DNA of 53,532 nt from DATKDP01 sp035546335. GTDB lineage: Bacteria > Acidobacteriota > Thermoanaerobaculia > Gp7-AA8. The stretch is from NCBI GenBank assembly GCA_035546335.1, contig DATKDP010000130.1, positions 1 to 53,532 on the forward strand, read 5' to 3'. Shown piece after piece: positions 15,099-24,237 of this stretch (the first letter of the stretch is position 1; every line of letters begins with the position of its first letter). The notes under the pieces are model-generated. The model was not told the origin of the DNA. It made no database searches and worked only from the letters and a program-made list of their open reading frames with translations. A program made the translations under genes and the position numbers.

Positions 15099-17420
15099 AT
15101 GGAGATCGTTGCAGCGGTCGCCGTCCCGGCGCTCGCATTCTGGCTCGTCGGGCGACGCTATCCGGCCGGGTCGGATGATCGCCGTGCGGCGCTCACCTTC
15201 ATCGTGCTGGTCATCATCTGGTTCGCCCCCTGCTGGCTCACCAACTCCACTCCCGTCTCGCTCGATTTCCTCACCCAGTTCCCCCCGTGGAGTGCGCTTC
15301 GTCCGGAAGGTCATCTCGACCGCAATCCATTGCTCAACGACGTTCCGCTGCAGTTCCTGCCGTGGCGCGAAGCGGTCAGAAACGCCTATCTTTCCGGAAC
15401 GCTCCCGCTGCTCGGCCGGTTCGCGTCTTCCGGAACGCCGCTCTGGGAGAACCCGACAGCGGCCGTCCTCCATCCACTCGTCCTCGCCGGACTCCCCTTT
15501 TCCACCTTCGCATGGCCCCTCTTCGCGGCCGTCTCGAAGGTCCTGCTCGCCCTCTGGGGAACCTATCGATTCGTTCGCTCGCTGCATCTCGAGCACAAAC
15601 CCGCCCTTCTCGCCGCAATCGCCTACGGCTTCGGCGCATTCACGATCACCTACCTGCTCTTCTCTCACACCAGAGTGACCGTTCTGCTCCCCTTCCTGCT
15701 GCTGGCAATCGATCGGACGGCGCGAGGCGGATGGCGCGACGCCTCGACCGGAGCGCTGGTGTTGTTTCTCATGATCGCCGGAGGACATCCGGAGTCGGTC
15801 CTCCACGCAGCCTTCATCGCCGTACCGTGGGCCCTGCGCGCCGTTTTTCTCAGGCCGGGGGTGGAACGCCTGCCGGCTGCGGGGCGGATGATGTCGATCG
15901 GGACGGCTGGCATCCTGCTCTCCGCACCACTGCTTCTGCCGTTCGCCTTCCATCTGCCGAACACGCAGCGGGTGGCCGACATCGCAACGCGGCCCGGCTT
16001 CCTCAGCACGGCTCCGTTCGAGGCGCGCACCTTCATCCCGTTCGTCGTCCCGAACTACTTCGGCAACCCGCGCGTTCACAACTATCGTCACTCCTACAAC
16101 TACAACGAGATGGTGGCGCAATACACCGGTCTCGTAACGCTGCTCTTCGCCCTGTTCGCGGCCGGCATCAAGACGCGGCGGCTTCGCTTCTGGCTGGTCC
16201 TTCTCCTCGTGCTCGTTCCGCTGGCCATCCAGCCGCTGTGGCTCTACGAGATGCTCAGCAAGGTGCCGATCCTCGGAGTGACGGCACACAGCCGGCTTCG
16301 CTACGTGATCGCCTTCATCATCGCCGTGCTCGGCGCGTTCGGTTATCAGGCACTGATCGCCGGTGAGCGGCGACGCCTCCTGGGCTGGATGTCGCTGCTG
16401 CTTTTTCTCACCGTCTCGCTCTTCTGCATCGCGTCGTATCCCCTCTTCGAACAATTCGGCGTGCGGCGTCTGATCTTCTTCACGGAGGTTGCGGCTCTCA
16501 TCGGCGTTCTGGTCGTCTGGCTCGCCAGCCGCAGCTGGAATCCCGGACTGCGCAGCCTCCTCCCGCTGCTTCTTTTCGCCGATCTCTTTCTCGTCGTCGG
16601 GCTGTACAATGCGGCGAATCCGAAGTCGCTTTTCTATCCGAAATCGGCGGTGATCGAGCAGATGCAGAACGGGGTGCCACCGTATCGCATTGCCGGAACC
16701 GATCGTGCATTGATGCCCAATACGGCGGCATTCTTCGGGCTCGAAGACATCCGCCCGCACGATCCATTGAGCTACGAACCGTACCTTGCGATGCTGGAGA
16801 GGGGCGGACTCGATCGCAGCGAATATTTCGCCCGGTTTCCGAACATCCCTCCGAAAGTGCTGCTCGACTACCTGGGTGTCCGCTATGTTCTGACGGCGGC
16901 AGGCGAGGCGAGCTCCGACCTCGAGCCGATCCACGACGGCACCGACGGGAAGCTCTTCGCCAACCACGGAGCGCTCGCACGACATTTCATTCCCTCGCGG
17001 CTCGAGCTCCAGGATACGAGCGACATAGCCGGCCGCTTTCTGGGGAACGAGAGTGCCCGAGTGGTCCAGGTCGACCGTATCGTGCCGTTGTCGCCCGGGC
17101 ACATCGAGATCGAGACGTACACGCCATCGGTGACCAGACTCCGCGTGACGAACGAAGCACCCACCTTCATCGCCACGAGCGAAGTCGCTCTTCCGGGCTG
17201 GCGACTCGAACGGGAAGGCGATCCCTGGCCGATGCAGAGGGTGAATGGAGTGTTTCTCGGCTGGAGCGTTCCGGCGGGAGGGGGGGCGTTCGTGCTCGCC
17301 TATCGTCCCCCGTTTCTCGAGCCGGGCTTCGCCCTCTTTTTCCTCGGACTGCTCGTCATGGCGAGCATGTGGGTCGCGGGTGGCCGCCGAACCGCACCGT
17401 CAGCGGAGGGGATCGCATGA
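15099..17420 (+). CDS. YfhO-like polytopic membrane protein (GT-C-like)
   Basis: This 773-residue integral membrane protein has ten or more transmembrane helices and a C-terminal soluble region of about 200 residues. Early conserved-looking segments are SLDFLTQFPPW and a loop with NDVPLQFLPWREAVR, as in YfhO-type and other GT-C glycosyltransferase-fold proteins. In Bacillus, YfhO relatives take part in glycosylating lipoteichoic acid. Here the role is presumably lipid-linked sugar transfer to an envelope polymer, by inference. The stop overlaps the ligD start by 4 nt. It begins a three-gene unit with ligD and the desaturase. Confidence 0.78.
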   Translation: MEIVAAVAVPALAFWLVGRRYPAGSDDRRAALTFIVLVIIWFAPCWLTNSTPVSLDFLTQFPPWSALRPEGHLDRNPLLNDVPLQFLPWREAVRNAYLSGTLPLLGRFASSGTPLWENPTAAVLHPLVLAGLPFSTFAWPLFAAVSKVLLALWGTYRFVRSLHLEHKPALLAAIAYGFGAFTITYLLFSHTRVTVLLPFLLLAIDRTARGGWRDASTGALVLFLMIAGGHPESVLHAAFIAVPWALRAVFLRPGVERLPAAGRMMSIGTAGILLSAPLLLPFAFHLPNTQRVADIATRPGFLSTAPFEARTFIPFVVPNYFGNPRVHNYRHSYNYNEMVAQYTGLVTLLFALFAAGIKTRRLRFWLVLLLVLVPLAIQPLWLYEMLSKVPILGVTAHSRLRYVIAFIIAVLGAFGYQALIAGERRRLLGWMSLLLFLTVSLFCIASYPLFEQFGVRRLIFFTEVAALIGVLVVWLASRSWNPGLRSLLPLLLFADLFLVVGLYNAANPKSLFYPKSAVIEQMQNGVPPYRIAGTDRALMPNTAAFFGLEDIRPHDPLSYEPYLAMLERGGLDRSEYFARFPNIPPKVLLDYLGVRYVLTAAGEASSDLEPIHDGTDGKLFANHGALARHFIPSRLELQDTSDIAGRFLGNESARVVQVDRIVPLSPGHIEIETYTPSVTRLRVTNEAPTFIATSEVALPGWRLEREGDPWPMQRVNGVFLGWSVPAGGGAFVLAYRPPFLEPGFALFFLGLLVMASMWVAGGRRTAPSAEGIA

Positions 17421-19360
17421 CAGCACGACCGAGAAAGGCGGTGGAGATCGAGCCGCAGACGCCGGAGGAGGTGCTGCGACGGCTCTTCCCTCCGATGCTG
17501 GCGACGCTCGTGGCCGCTCCACCGCGCGACGAGCAGAGCTGGGTCTTCGAAATGAAATACGATGGATTTCGCGCCGTTGCGGCCATCTTCGACGGCGAGG
17601 TGGCGTTGTGGAGCCGCAACGCACTCGACCTCTCCGAACGATTCCCCGACATTTTCGACTCGGTCTCGCGGATCGGCGTCCGAGAGGCGGTGCTCGACGG
17701 CGAGATCGTCGTGCTCGATCCTTCCGGCGCGCCGCGATTTCAGCTGATCCAGCGTGGCGAATCGAGCCGCAGTCTGTATTTCGTCTTCGATCTGATCTGG
17801 CTCGAGGGGAACGACCTGAGAACGCGGCCGCTCGAGGAGCGACGGCAGCTTCTGGAAACGCTGATCGGGACGAAAAGGAAGGGGAAGAAATCGGACAGAA
17901 TCCTCTTAGCCGAGCGAATGCCCGGCGGAGCGGACGCAGCGATGTCGGAGGCGGCGCGGCGCGGTTACGAAGGACTGATCGGAAAGCTCACCGGATCGAA
18001 ATACGAGAACCGGCGATCAAAGGCCTGGATCAAGCTCAAAGTTCAGAACCAGCAGGAGGTCGTCGTCGCCGGCTTCACGCCGAGCACCGCCTCGGAAAAA
18101 GAGATCGGCTCGCTCCTTCTGGCCGTGAGCGAAGGGGACGAGCTGGTGTATGCGGGAAAGGTGGGCACGGGCTTCTCCGCGAAACAGAGAGCCGAGCTCA
18201 GAAAGGAGCTCGCCCGCCATCGCCGCCAGAAGCCGCCGGTGAGGAACCCACCGCGCATGAATGATGTGACCTGGATCGAGCCGCGGCTCGTTGCCCAGGT
18301 GCGATTCACCGAGTGGACTTCCGACGGCAAACTTCGCCATCCTTCGTTCCTCGGTTTTCGCTCCGACAAACGGCCGGAAGAATGCGTCCGCGAGATTCCC
18401 GCGGCGGCACCGCAACCGCCGGCGCCCGGTGGTTCCGGAAAAAACAGAGACGCCCGCCCGGCCGGTGAGACTACGAATCGACCGCGGGCGACGACAGATC
18501 CGGAGATCGTCCTGACGAATCCCGATCGTCTTCTCTACCCTCGCGATGGAATCACAAAGCGGGACGTCGCTCTCTATTACGAGTCGCTGGCCGGGCCGAT
18601 CATGCACGCGCTCGCCGATCGGCCCCTCGCTCTCGAACACTGGAACGATGGGATCGACAAGCCATCGTGGTTCCACCAGAACATCGGACGCGAAGCGCGG
18701 CCGTGGATGACACTCATCCAGACGCCGGCGCGAACCAGCGATGGGGTCGTTCGTCACTTCGTTGCCGACACCGCGCAAGCGCTTCGCTGGCTCGCGCAGT
18801 ACTCCGTCCTGACGTTGCACATGTGGTCCTCGCGAGGGTCGAGCCTCGAATCGCCCGACTGGGTGGTGTTCGATCTCGATCCGGGAAAGGGAAAGACGAT
18901 CGAGCAGGCTGTCGACACCGCACTCGTCCTCCGGCGTCTGTTCGACTCGCTCGAGCTGCCGAGCGTCGTCAAAACCTCGGGGAAGCGCGGCCTTCATCTC
19001 TTCGTACCACTCGCCTCCGGCTACAGCCACGAAGAGGCCACCGAGTTCGCCTGCCGTGTTGCGGAGGTCATCGCCGGCCAGCTATCGTGGGCGACCGTGG
19101 AGCGTGCGATCGCCAAACGGGCGGGACGCCTCTATCTCGACTGCCTCCAGAACGGATACGGCAAAACCGTCGTGGCTCCCTACTCACTGCGCGCCCTCGA
19201 CGGCGCTCCCGTGTCGGCTCCGTTGAAGTGGAGCGAGGTGACCAGGCGGCTCGATCCGCGCCGCTACAATCTGAGGACGATGCCCGACCGCCTGGCCAGA
19301 CATGGCGACCTGTTTCGGGGAGCCCTCGAGGCAGGAGTCAGCCTTCCGCGGCTGCGATGA
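17417..19360 (+). CDS. ligD: LigD-type NHEJ DNA ligase with C-terminal polymerase domain
   Basis: This 647-residue protein has an N-terminal ATP-dependent ligase: the adenylated Lys47 in EMKYDGFR, DGEIVVLD, the Lys pair in KAWIKLKVQ and an OB-fold to about residue 325. A Pro/Ala-rich linker follows, then an archaeo-eukaryotic-primase-type polymerase domain (about 370-647) with the metal-binding motif FDLDPG and SGKRGLHLFVPL. The 3'-phosphoesterase module found in Pseudomonas-type LigD is absent, and no Ku gene lies in the window. It seals double-strand breaks together with Ku. The start is ATG 17417 with GGAGGGG ahead and a 4-nt overlap with the gene before. Confidence 0.93.
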   Translation: MTARPRKAVEIEPQTPEEVLRRLFPPMLATLVAAPPRDEQSWVFEMKYDGFRAVAAIFDGEVALWSRNALDLSERFPDIFDSVSRIGVREAVLDGEIVVLDPSGAPRFQLIQRGESSRSLYFVFDLIWLEGNDLRTRPLEERRQLLETLIGTKRKGKKSDRILLAERMPGGADAAMSEAARRGYEGLIGKLTGSKYENRRSKAWIKLKVQNQQEVVVAGFTPSTASEKEIGSLLLAVSEGDELVYAGKVGTGFSAKQRAELRKELARHRRQKPPVRNPPRMNDVTWIEPRLVAQVRFTEWTSDGKLRHPSFLGFRSDKRPEECVREIPAAAPQPPAPGGSGKNRDARPAGETTNRPRATTDPEIVLTNPDRLLYPRDGITKRDVALYYESLAGPIMHALADRPLALEHWNDGIDKPSWFHQNIGREARPWMTLIQTPARTSDGVVRHFVADTAQALRWLAQYSVLTLHMWSSRGSSLESPDWVVFDLDPGKGKTIEQAVDTALVLRRLFDSLELPSVVKTSGKRGLHLFVPLASGYSHEEATEFACRVAEVIAGQLSWATVERAIAKRAGRLYLDCLQNGYGKTVVAPYSLRALDGAPVSAPLKWSEVTRRLDPRRYNLRTMPDRLARHGDLFRGALEAGVSLPRLR

Positions 19361-20625
19361 AGCTGCCCGAAAGGAACAAATGCAAGGCGAAACGTCTTCT
19401 CATCTCCGCGTCCCACGCGCAAAGGAGAACGAGCTTCGTGACATCAAGACCAGCCGCAGTGTCACCATCCAGGCGAACCATCCGACCGGTTGCCGTCGCC
19501 GGCTTCGCCATCGTCCATCTCGCCGCACTCGGTGTCTTCTGGGTGGGATTTTCGTGGAGCGGCATTCTTCTCTGTCTTGCATCGTATTACCTCCGAATGT
19601 TCGCGATCACGGCGGGATTCCACCGCTACTTCAGCCATCGCACGTATCGGATGAACCGGTTCTGGCAGTTCGCCCTCGCTTTTCTCGGCCAGACCTCGGC
19701 TCAGCGTGGAGTCCTCTGGTGGGCGTCCATACACCGGCATCATCACCGCTACTCCGATCAGCCGGAGGATGCTCACAGCCCGATCCAGCGCGGCTTCTGG
19801 TGGAGCCACATCGGATGGATTCTCTCGGATGAGTTCAGGGAGACGGAGATCGAACGGATCCCCGACCTCGAGCCACATCGTGAGCTGCGCTGGCTGAACC
19901 GTAACGAGTATCTCGCCACGATGCTCTACGCCGTGGCGATGGCCTTCGCATTCGGCCCCGCAGGCCTTTTCTACGGCTACTTCCTCTCGACCGTACTCCT
20001 CTGGCACGGCACCTTCAGCATCAACAGCGTCATGCACCTCTTCGGGCGCAGGGTCTACGAGACGAGCGACGACAGCAGGAACAGCTTTCTGTTCGCCCTG
20101 CTGACGATGGGTGAGGGGTGGCACAACAATCATCATCATTACCCCGGATCGGCTGCGCAGGGCTTCCGCTGGTGGGAGCTCGACTTCAGCTACTACATCC
20201 TTCGCGCGGGCTCGCGACTCGGCATCGTTCGCGACCTGCGCGCCGTGCCGGCACGCGTGAAGGCGGCGAGGGTGAATGCCGGCGCACGAGCGAACGTTGA
20301 GATCGCGACCGCCGGCATCTCGCTGCACGAGAGAGTCGAGATCCTGTCGCGCCGCTGGAGCGAGCTCGAACACTCGGCGGTCGTCGCCGCGCATCATGCG
20401 ATCGACGACCTGAATGCGGCGAGAGCCTCCGCGGCGGCTCGCCTCGACGCGCTACAGAAGGAGTACGCCGCGGCCCGGAGCAGAGCGGGCCGCGCAGCCG
20501 ACAGACGCCTCGAGGAGCTGAGTGCCGAGATCGACAGAACGCGAGAGGCTCTCGCCGAAACGCTGGAAGCGCTGCTGACCGCAGCCGGCGGAGGCGGAGG
20601 GTGGGCGCTGGAGAGTGGAGGATAG
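19357..20625 (+). CDS. Acyl-CoA/fatty-acid desaturase with coiled-coil tail
   Basis: This 422-residue membrane di-iron desaturase shows the three histidine boxes HRYFSH, HRHHHRYSD and HNNHHHYP, in the order of delta-9 stearoyl-CoA desaturases, with four predicted membrane helices. It introduces a double bond into acyl chains and so adjusts membrane fluidity. The C-terminal 100 residues or so (from HERVEILSRRWSELEHSAVV) form an Ala/Arg/Glu-rich coiled coil not usual in the family, ending in a Gly-rich run next to the repeat cassette. ATG 19357 overlaps the ligD stop by 4 nt. GTG 19438, just before the first helix, is an alternative start. Confidence 0.9.
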   Translation: MKLPERNKCKAKRLLISASHAQRRTSFVTSRPAAVSPSRRTIRPVAVAGFAIVHLAALGVFWVGFSWSGILLCLASYYLRMFAITAGFHRYFSHRTYRMNRFWQFALAFLGQTSAQRGVLWWASIHRHHHRYSDQPEDAHSPIQRGFWWSHIGWILSDEFRETEIERIPDLEPHRELRWLNRNEYLATMLYAVAMAFAFGPAGLFYGYFLSTVLLWHGTFSINSVMHLFGRRVYETSDDSRNSFLFALLTMGEGWHNNHHHYPGSAAQGFRWWELDFSYYILRAGSRLGIVRDLRAVPARVKAARVNAGARANVEIATAGISLHERVEILSRRWSELEHSAVVAAHHAIDDLNAARASAAARLDALQKEYAAARSRAGRAADRRLEELSAEIDRTREALAETLEALLTAAGGGGGWALESGG

Positions 20626-20809
20626 AGGAGGCTAGAGGCTAGAGGCTAGAGGCTGGCATGAGAGACGAGAGACGAGAGGCGAGATAGCAGATTGCAGATC
20701 GTAGATTGCAGATTGCAAAATAAGTGGTGTTGGACGAGCTGCTCCAGCCTCCAGCCTCTAGCCTCTAGTCTCCAGCCTCTAGCCTCCAGCCTCTAGCCTC
20801 CAACCTCTG
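20626..20809 (+). repeat. Composite heptanucleotide cassette, copy 1 (left of SDR gene)
   Basis: Blocks of different 7-mers follow a fixed order: GAGGCTA units, GGCATGAGA, GAGACGA units, TTGCAGA-type units, a core GCAAAATAAGT...GTTGGAC, then an inverted arm of about nine CCTCTAG/CCTCCAG units. The outer arms are complementary. The cassette lies exactly between the stop codons of the desaturase (20623-20625) and the SDR gene (20810-20812). The same order occurs at 21590-21800. Confidence 0.88.
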
Positions 20810-21562
20810 CTAGCGTCCGGCCCAGGATCGCGTCACGCGATCGAACAGCGCGGCCGGGAGCGCGCGCAGTCCGCGCACCATCAATGACATCGGGAGAGGA
20901 AACTCGATCAGGCGCCTTCGCTTCTCGATTCCGTTGGCGATGATGCGCGCGGCGCGGTCCACAGGCACGAGAAACGGCATCGGGAACCTGTTCCGGTCGG
21001 TCATCGCCGTTTGGATGTACCCGGGATTCACGATCGTCACCGAGACATCGAATGCCGCGAGCTCGACGCGGCTCGCTTCGAGAAACGCCTGCATCGCCGC
21101 CTTGCTCGCGGAGTACATCGACGAGCCCGGGAGTCCTCGCAGGCCGGCGAGTGAGGCAATCCCTGTGAAGCTTCCCTCTCTCCGCTCGATCATCGAAGGA
21201 ACGACGGCGGCGAAGAGATAGAGGGTGCCGAAGAAATTCGTGCGCATCGTCTCTTCCGCGCTCGTGAGATCGAAATGCGACGCGCTGTTCCGGCCGCGGA
21301 CTCCGGCGTTCGCAACCGCCAGATCGATCGGCCCCCAACCGGCGACCGCCGCAGCGACCGCGCGCTGGACCGACGCGGAATCGGTGACGTCGCACTCGAG
21401 CGCCATCGCCCGCTTCCCATCAGAGGAGAGCCGCTGCACGTGCTCCTCGAGCATGGCCAGCCTTCTCGAGGCGAGGGCGACGCGATAGCCGCGCCGGATC
21501 AGCTCCTCACCGAGGGCGAGTCCGATCCCGCTCGAGCCGCCGGTGATGAATGCCGTGCGCAT
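20810..21562 (-). CDS. Short-chain dehydrogenase/reductase (SDR)
   Basis: This 250-residue classical SDR has the nucleotide-binding TGGSSGIG motif (residues 7-14), NAG (85-87), the catalytic Ser137, Tyr150 and Lys154 (YSASK), and NPGYIQTAM after the active site. It catalyses NAD(P)-dependent oxidation or reduction of an unknown alcohol/carbonyl substrate. The hydrophobic C-terminal region (PLPMSLMVRGLRALPAAL) suggests membrane association or a lipid substrate. There is no Shine-Dalgarno sequence. A perfect TATAAT lies 8 nt before ATG 21562. The gene is bracketed on both sides by copies of the same heptanucleotide cassette in direct orientation. Confidence 0.9.
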   Translation of the reverse strand: MRTAFITGGSSGIGLALGEELIRRGYRVALASRRLAMLEEHVQRLSSDGKRAMALECDVTDSASVQRAVAAAVAGWGPIDLAVANAGVRGRNSASHFDLTSAEETMRTNFFGTLYLFAAVVPSMIERREGSFTGIASLAGLRGLPGSSMYSASKAAMQAFLEASRVELAAFDVSVTIVNPGYIQTAMTDRNRFPMPFLVPVDRAARIIANGIEKRRRLIEFPLPMSLMVRGLRALPAALFDRVTRSWAGR

Positions 21563-21570
21563 GAGGGGAG

Positions 21571-21576
21571 ATTATA
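21571..21576 (-). promoter_or_regulatory. Candidate -10 box (TATAAT) of the leaderless SDR promoter
   Basis: A perfect minus-strand TATAAT ends 8 nt before the SDR ATG, with CTCCCCTC between and no ribosome site. The -35 region would fall at the edge of the heptanucleotide cassette. Confidence 0.5.
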
Positions 21577-21589
21577 ACGGTGAGCGGCG

Positions 21590-21800
21590 AGAGGCAGAGG
21601 CTAGAGGCTGGCATGAGAGGCGAGAGACGAGAGACGAGAGACGAGAGACGAGAGACGAGAGAGTAACAGCATTGCAAAATGCAGATTGCAGATTGCAGAT
21701 CGCGAATTGCGGATCGCAGAATGCAAAATGAGTCGTGGTGGACTCGCCCCTCGCCTCTCGCCCCTCGCCTCTCGCCCCTCGCCTCCAGCCTCTGATTGCC
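21590..21800 (+). repeat. Composite heptanucleotide cassette, copy 2 (right of SDR gene)
   Basis: The order is the same as at 20626-20809: GAGGCTA/GGCATGAGA, six GAGACGA-type units, TTGCAGA-type units (degenerate, about eight), core GCAAAATGAGT...GGTGGAC, then an inverted arm of CCCCTCG/CCTCTCG and CCTCCAG units. The two copies share block order and core but differ in unit numbers, so they arose from one ancestor. Both are in the same orientation. Confidence 0.88.
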
Positions 21801-21831
21801 ATCCGGCCTCCCAGCCCGCCCCTCACTACAC

Positions 21832-21837
21832 TAGAAT
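21832..21837 (+). promoter_or_regulatory. Candidate -10 box of the leaderless recD2 promoter
   Basis: TAGAAT lies 6 nt before ATG 21844. The gap CACCCC has no Shine-Dalgarno character. The -35 would be close to the end of the cassette. Confidence 0.45.
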
Positions 21838-21843
21838 CACCCC

Positions 21844-24033
21844 ATGTCCGAGACGCTCTCCGCCTCCGTCGAGAGGGTCACCTTTCACGATCCGGTGAGC
21901 GGATTTGCCGTTCTCAAAACGCGAATCCGAGGAGTGCGGGAGCTGGTCACGATCGTCGGCAGACTCCCTGCCATCTCTCCGGGCGAAGCAATCGAGGCGA
22001 GCGGAGAATGGAAAAACGATCCTGTGCATGGGCGGCAGTTTCAGGCAGGCGAGATCCGTGCTCTGGTGCCGACCACTCGGTCGGGGATCGAAAAATACCT
22101 CGGTTCGGGTGCCGTGCGAGGCGTGGGGCCTCATCTGGCGAAAACTCTCGTCCAGCACTTCGGCGATGAGCTCTTCACGGTCATCGAGAAGCAGCCGAAT
22201 CGCCTGCGGGAGGTCTCGGGAATCGGTCCGAAGCGCGTCGCGATGATCACATCGAGCTGGAGCGAGCAGCGCGGCGTTCGCGATCTGATGCTCTTCCTGC
22301 AGTCGCACGGAATCGGAACCACGCGTGCGCTGAAGATCTACCGCCAGTACGGGACGGGTGCGATCAGTCTGATTCGGGAGAATCCCTATCGGCTGGCCGA
22401 CGAGATCCGCGGAATCGGGTTTCTCAGTGCCGACAAGATCGCGCTCGATCTCGGGCTCGACAAAAACTCGCCTTCCCGGGCTCGGGCGGGTGTCGTCCAT
22501 GTGCTGCAGGAGGCGGTGTCGGGTGGGCATTGCGGGCTCCCGCGGCGAGACCTCGTCGCGCGCAGCGTCAGGCTGCTGGAGATTACCGACACGATCGTCA
22601 TCGAGGCGGTCGAATCGGAAGTGGCGGGAGGACGGCTGATCGCCGATCGCGTCGCAGGCGTCGACGCCGTCTTCCTCCCTCGCCTCCACCGCGCCGAGAT
22701 CCGAGTTGCAACCGATCTCCGCTCGCTGGCGGGCGGCAGACCCCCATGGCCCTCGATCGATGCCGAAAAGGCGCTCGCCTGGCTCGAACGGATCCGCGCT
22801 CTCCGGCTGGCGTCGACTCAGCGGGAGGCGGTGCGCCTGGTCCTGCAATCGAAGGTGACGGTGATCACGGGAGGTCCGGGCGTCGGCAAGACGACGCTGG
22901 TCGACTCGATCATCACGATTCTTTCGGCGAAGAAGATGCGCATTACTCTCTGCGCACCGACGGGACGAGCGGCGAAACGGCTCGCGGAGAGCACGGGGCG
23001 GGAGGCGAGGACGATTCACCGGCTGCTGGAGGTCGATCCGGCGACGGGAGGATTTCGTCGCGGGCGCGACAATCCGCTCGAGTGCGACCTGCTGGTCGTG
23101 GACGAGACCTCGATGGTCGACGTGCTTCTGATGGAAGCGCTCCTTCGCGCCGTTCCTCCGCGCGCCGCTGTTCTCTTCGTCGGCGATGCCGACCAGCTTC
23201 CCTCGGTCGGGCCCGGCCAGGTGCTCGCCGACATCATCGCTTCGGATGCGCTGCCGGTGATTCGACTCACCGAGATTTTCCGTCAGGCGGCCGAGAGCCG
23301 CATCATCGTGAACGCCCATCGCGTGAATCGCGGGCTGCCCCTGCAGATCGACGATCGCGGCACCGATGCCGACTTCTACTTCGTCCGCGCCGACGATCCG
23401 CTCCGCGCTCTGGAGAAGATCGTTCAGATCGTTTCGGTGCGCATCCCCGAGCGCTTCGGTCTCGATCCGCTGCGCGACGTCCAGGTGCTCGCGCCGATGA
23501 ACAAGGGGACCGTCGGCGTGCGCACGCTCAACGACGAGCTCAAACGTGCACTCAATCCCCCGGGGGCGCGACCGAAGCTCATGCGGCTGGGGATGACGCT
23601 CAGCGCCGGCGACAAAGTGATGCAGACGATCAACAACTACCAGAAGGACGTCTTCAACGGAGACCTCGGTGTGATCGCTTCGATCGACCCCGAAGAGGGC
23701 ACGCTGGAGGTGGAATTCGACGGACGGCTCGTGCCGTACGAGTCCGATGAGCTCGAGGATCTGACCCTCGCTTACGCGACCACGATTCACAAGTCCCAGG
23801 GGTCGGAGTATGCCGCGGTCGTCATTCCGATGTCGACGCAGCACTATGTAATGCTGCAACGAAATCTTCTCTACACGGCGATCACCCGTGGCAAGCGGCT
23901 CGTGGTGCTGGTTGGTGAAGCGAGGGCGATCGAGCTCGCCGTGCGCAATCACGAATCGCGACGACGATGCTCGAAGCTCAAGGAATGGCTCATCGCCGAG
24001 ACGCTTCCGCAAGCACCGTTGGAGCTGTTGTGA
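21844..24033 (+). CDS. recD2: RecD2-type ATP-dependent DNA helicase
   Basis: This 729-residue SF1B helicase has the RecD2 layout: an N-terminal OB-like region, helix-hairpin-helix repeats (LREVSGIGPKRVAMI and EIRGIGFLSADKIA, about 90-215), and the helicase core from about 315 with Walker A GGPGVGKTT (about 344-352), Walker B VVDETSMVD, GDADQLPSVGPG and the C-terminal UvrD-like motif ATTIHKSQGSEY. RecD2 acts on 5'-tailed DNA in repair, independent of RecBC. The length matches Deinococcus and Bacillus RecD2. It is a single-gene unit with a candidate leaderless promoter. A long antisense frame over this gene is a codon-bias shadow. Confidence 0.95.
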   Translation: MSETLSASVERVTFHDPVSGFAVLKTRIRGVRELVTIVGRLPAISPGEAIEASGEWKNDPVHGRQFQAGEIRALVPTTRSGIEKYLGSGAVRGVGPHLAKTLVQHFGDELFTVIEKQPNRLREVSGIGPKRVAMITSSWSEQRGVRDLMLFLQSHGIGTTRALKIYRQYGTGAISLIRENPYRLADEIRGIGFLSADKIALDLGLDKNSPSRARAGVVHVLQEAVSGGHCGLPRRDLVARSVRLLEITDTIVIEAVESEVAGGRLIADRVAGVDAVFLPRLHRAEIRVATDLRSLAGGRPPWPSIDAEKALAWLERIRALRLASTQREAVRLVLQSKVTVITGGPGVGKTTLVDSIITILSAKKMRITLCAPTGRAAKRLAESTGREARTIHRLLEVDPATGGFRRGRDNPLECDLLVVDETSMVDVLLMEALLRAVPPRAAVLFVGDADQLPSVGPGQVLADIIASDALPVIRLTEIFRQAAESRIIVNAHRVNRGLPLQIDDRGTDADFYFVRADDPLRALEKIVQIVSVRIPERFGLDPLRDVQVLAPMNKGTVGVRTLNDELKRALNPPGARPKLMRLGMTLSAGDKVMQTINNYQKDVFNGDLGVIASIDPEEGTLEVEFDGRLVPYESDELEDLTLAYATTIHKSQGSEYAAVVIPMSTQHYVMLQRNLLYTAITRGKRLVVLVGEARAIELAVRNHESRRRCSKLKEWLIAETLPQAPLELL

Positions 24034-24110
24034 GTCTCTCGTCATTCGCTGGCGAGCCTGGTCAGATGTGACCGATTTTCACACCCATACTCCGAAGGGG
24101 TGAATGGAAG

Positions 24111-24236
24111 GCAGATGGCAGATGGCAGATGGCAGATGGCAGATAGCAGATGGCAGATAGCAGATGGCAGCAGGCAGCAGGCAGCAGGCAGCAGGCAGAT
24201 GGCAGATGGCAGATGGCAGATGGCAGATGGCAGCAG
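24111..24236. repeat. Heptanucleotide array (GCAGATG/GCAGCAG)
   Basis: Eighteen consecutive 7-nt units run as GCAGATG x4, GCAGATA, GCAGATG, GCAGATA, GCAGATG, GCAGCAG x4, GCAGATG x5, GCAGCAG. Variant units occur in blocks, as expected from slippage or unequal exchange. It lies between the ends of convergent recD2 and yjbQ. Confidence 0.92.
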
Positions 24237-24237
24237 G

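Noticed and set aside
15090..17102. Open minus-strand frame of 670 codons opposite the YfhO-like gene
   Set aside because: Very Glu/Gln/Arg-rich low-complexity product with no start signal. The plus strand encodes a consistent polytopic membrane protein.
18667..19356. N-terminal extension of the desaturase frame over ligD
   Set aside because: The region is an alternative frame of ligD. ATG 19357 with ATGA overlap gives the family-length protein.
21826..24045. Open minus-strand frame of 739 codons opposite recD2
   Set aside because: No recognisable motif. RecD2 on the other strand has all helicase motifs.
24111..24236. CRISPR array
   Set aside because: The units are only 7 nt and directly adjacent without spacers, and there are no cas genes.
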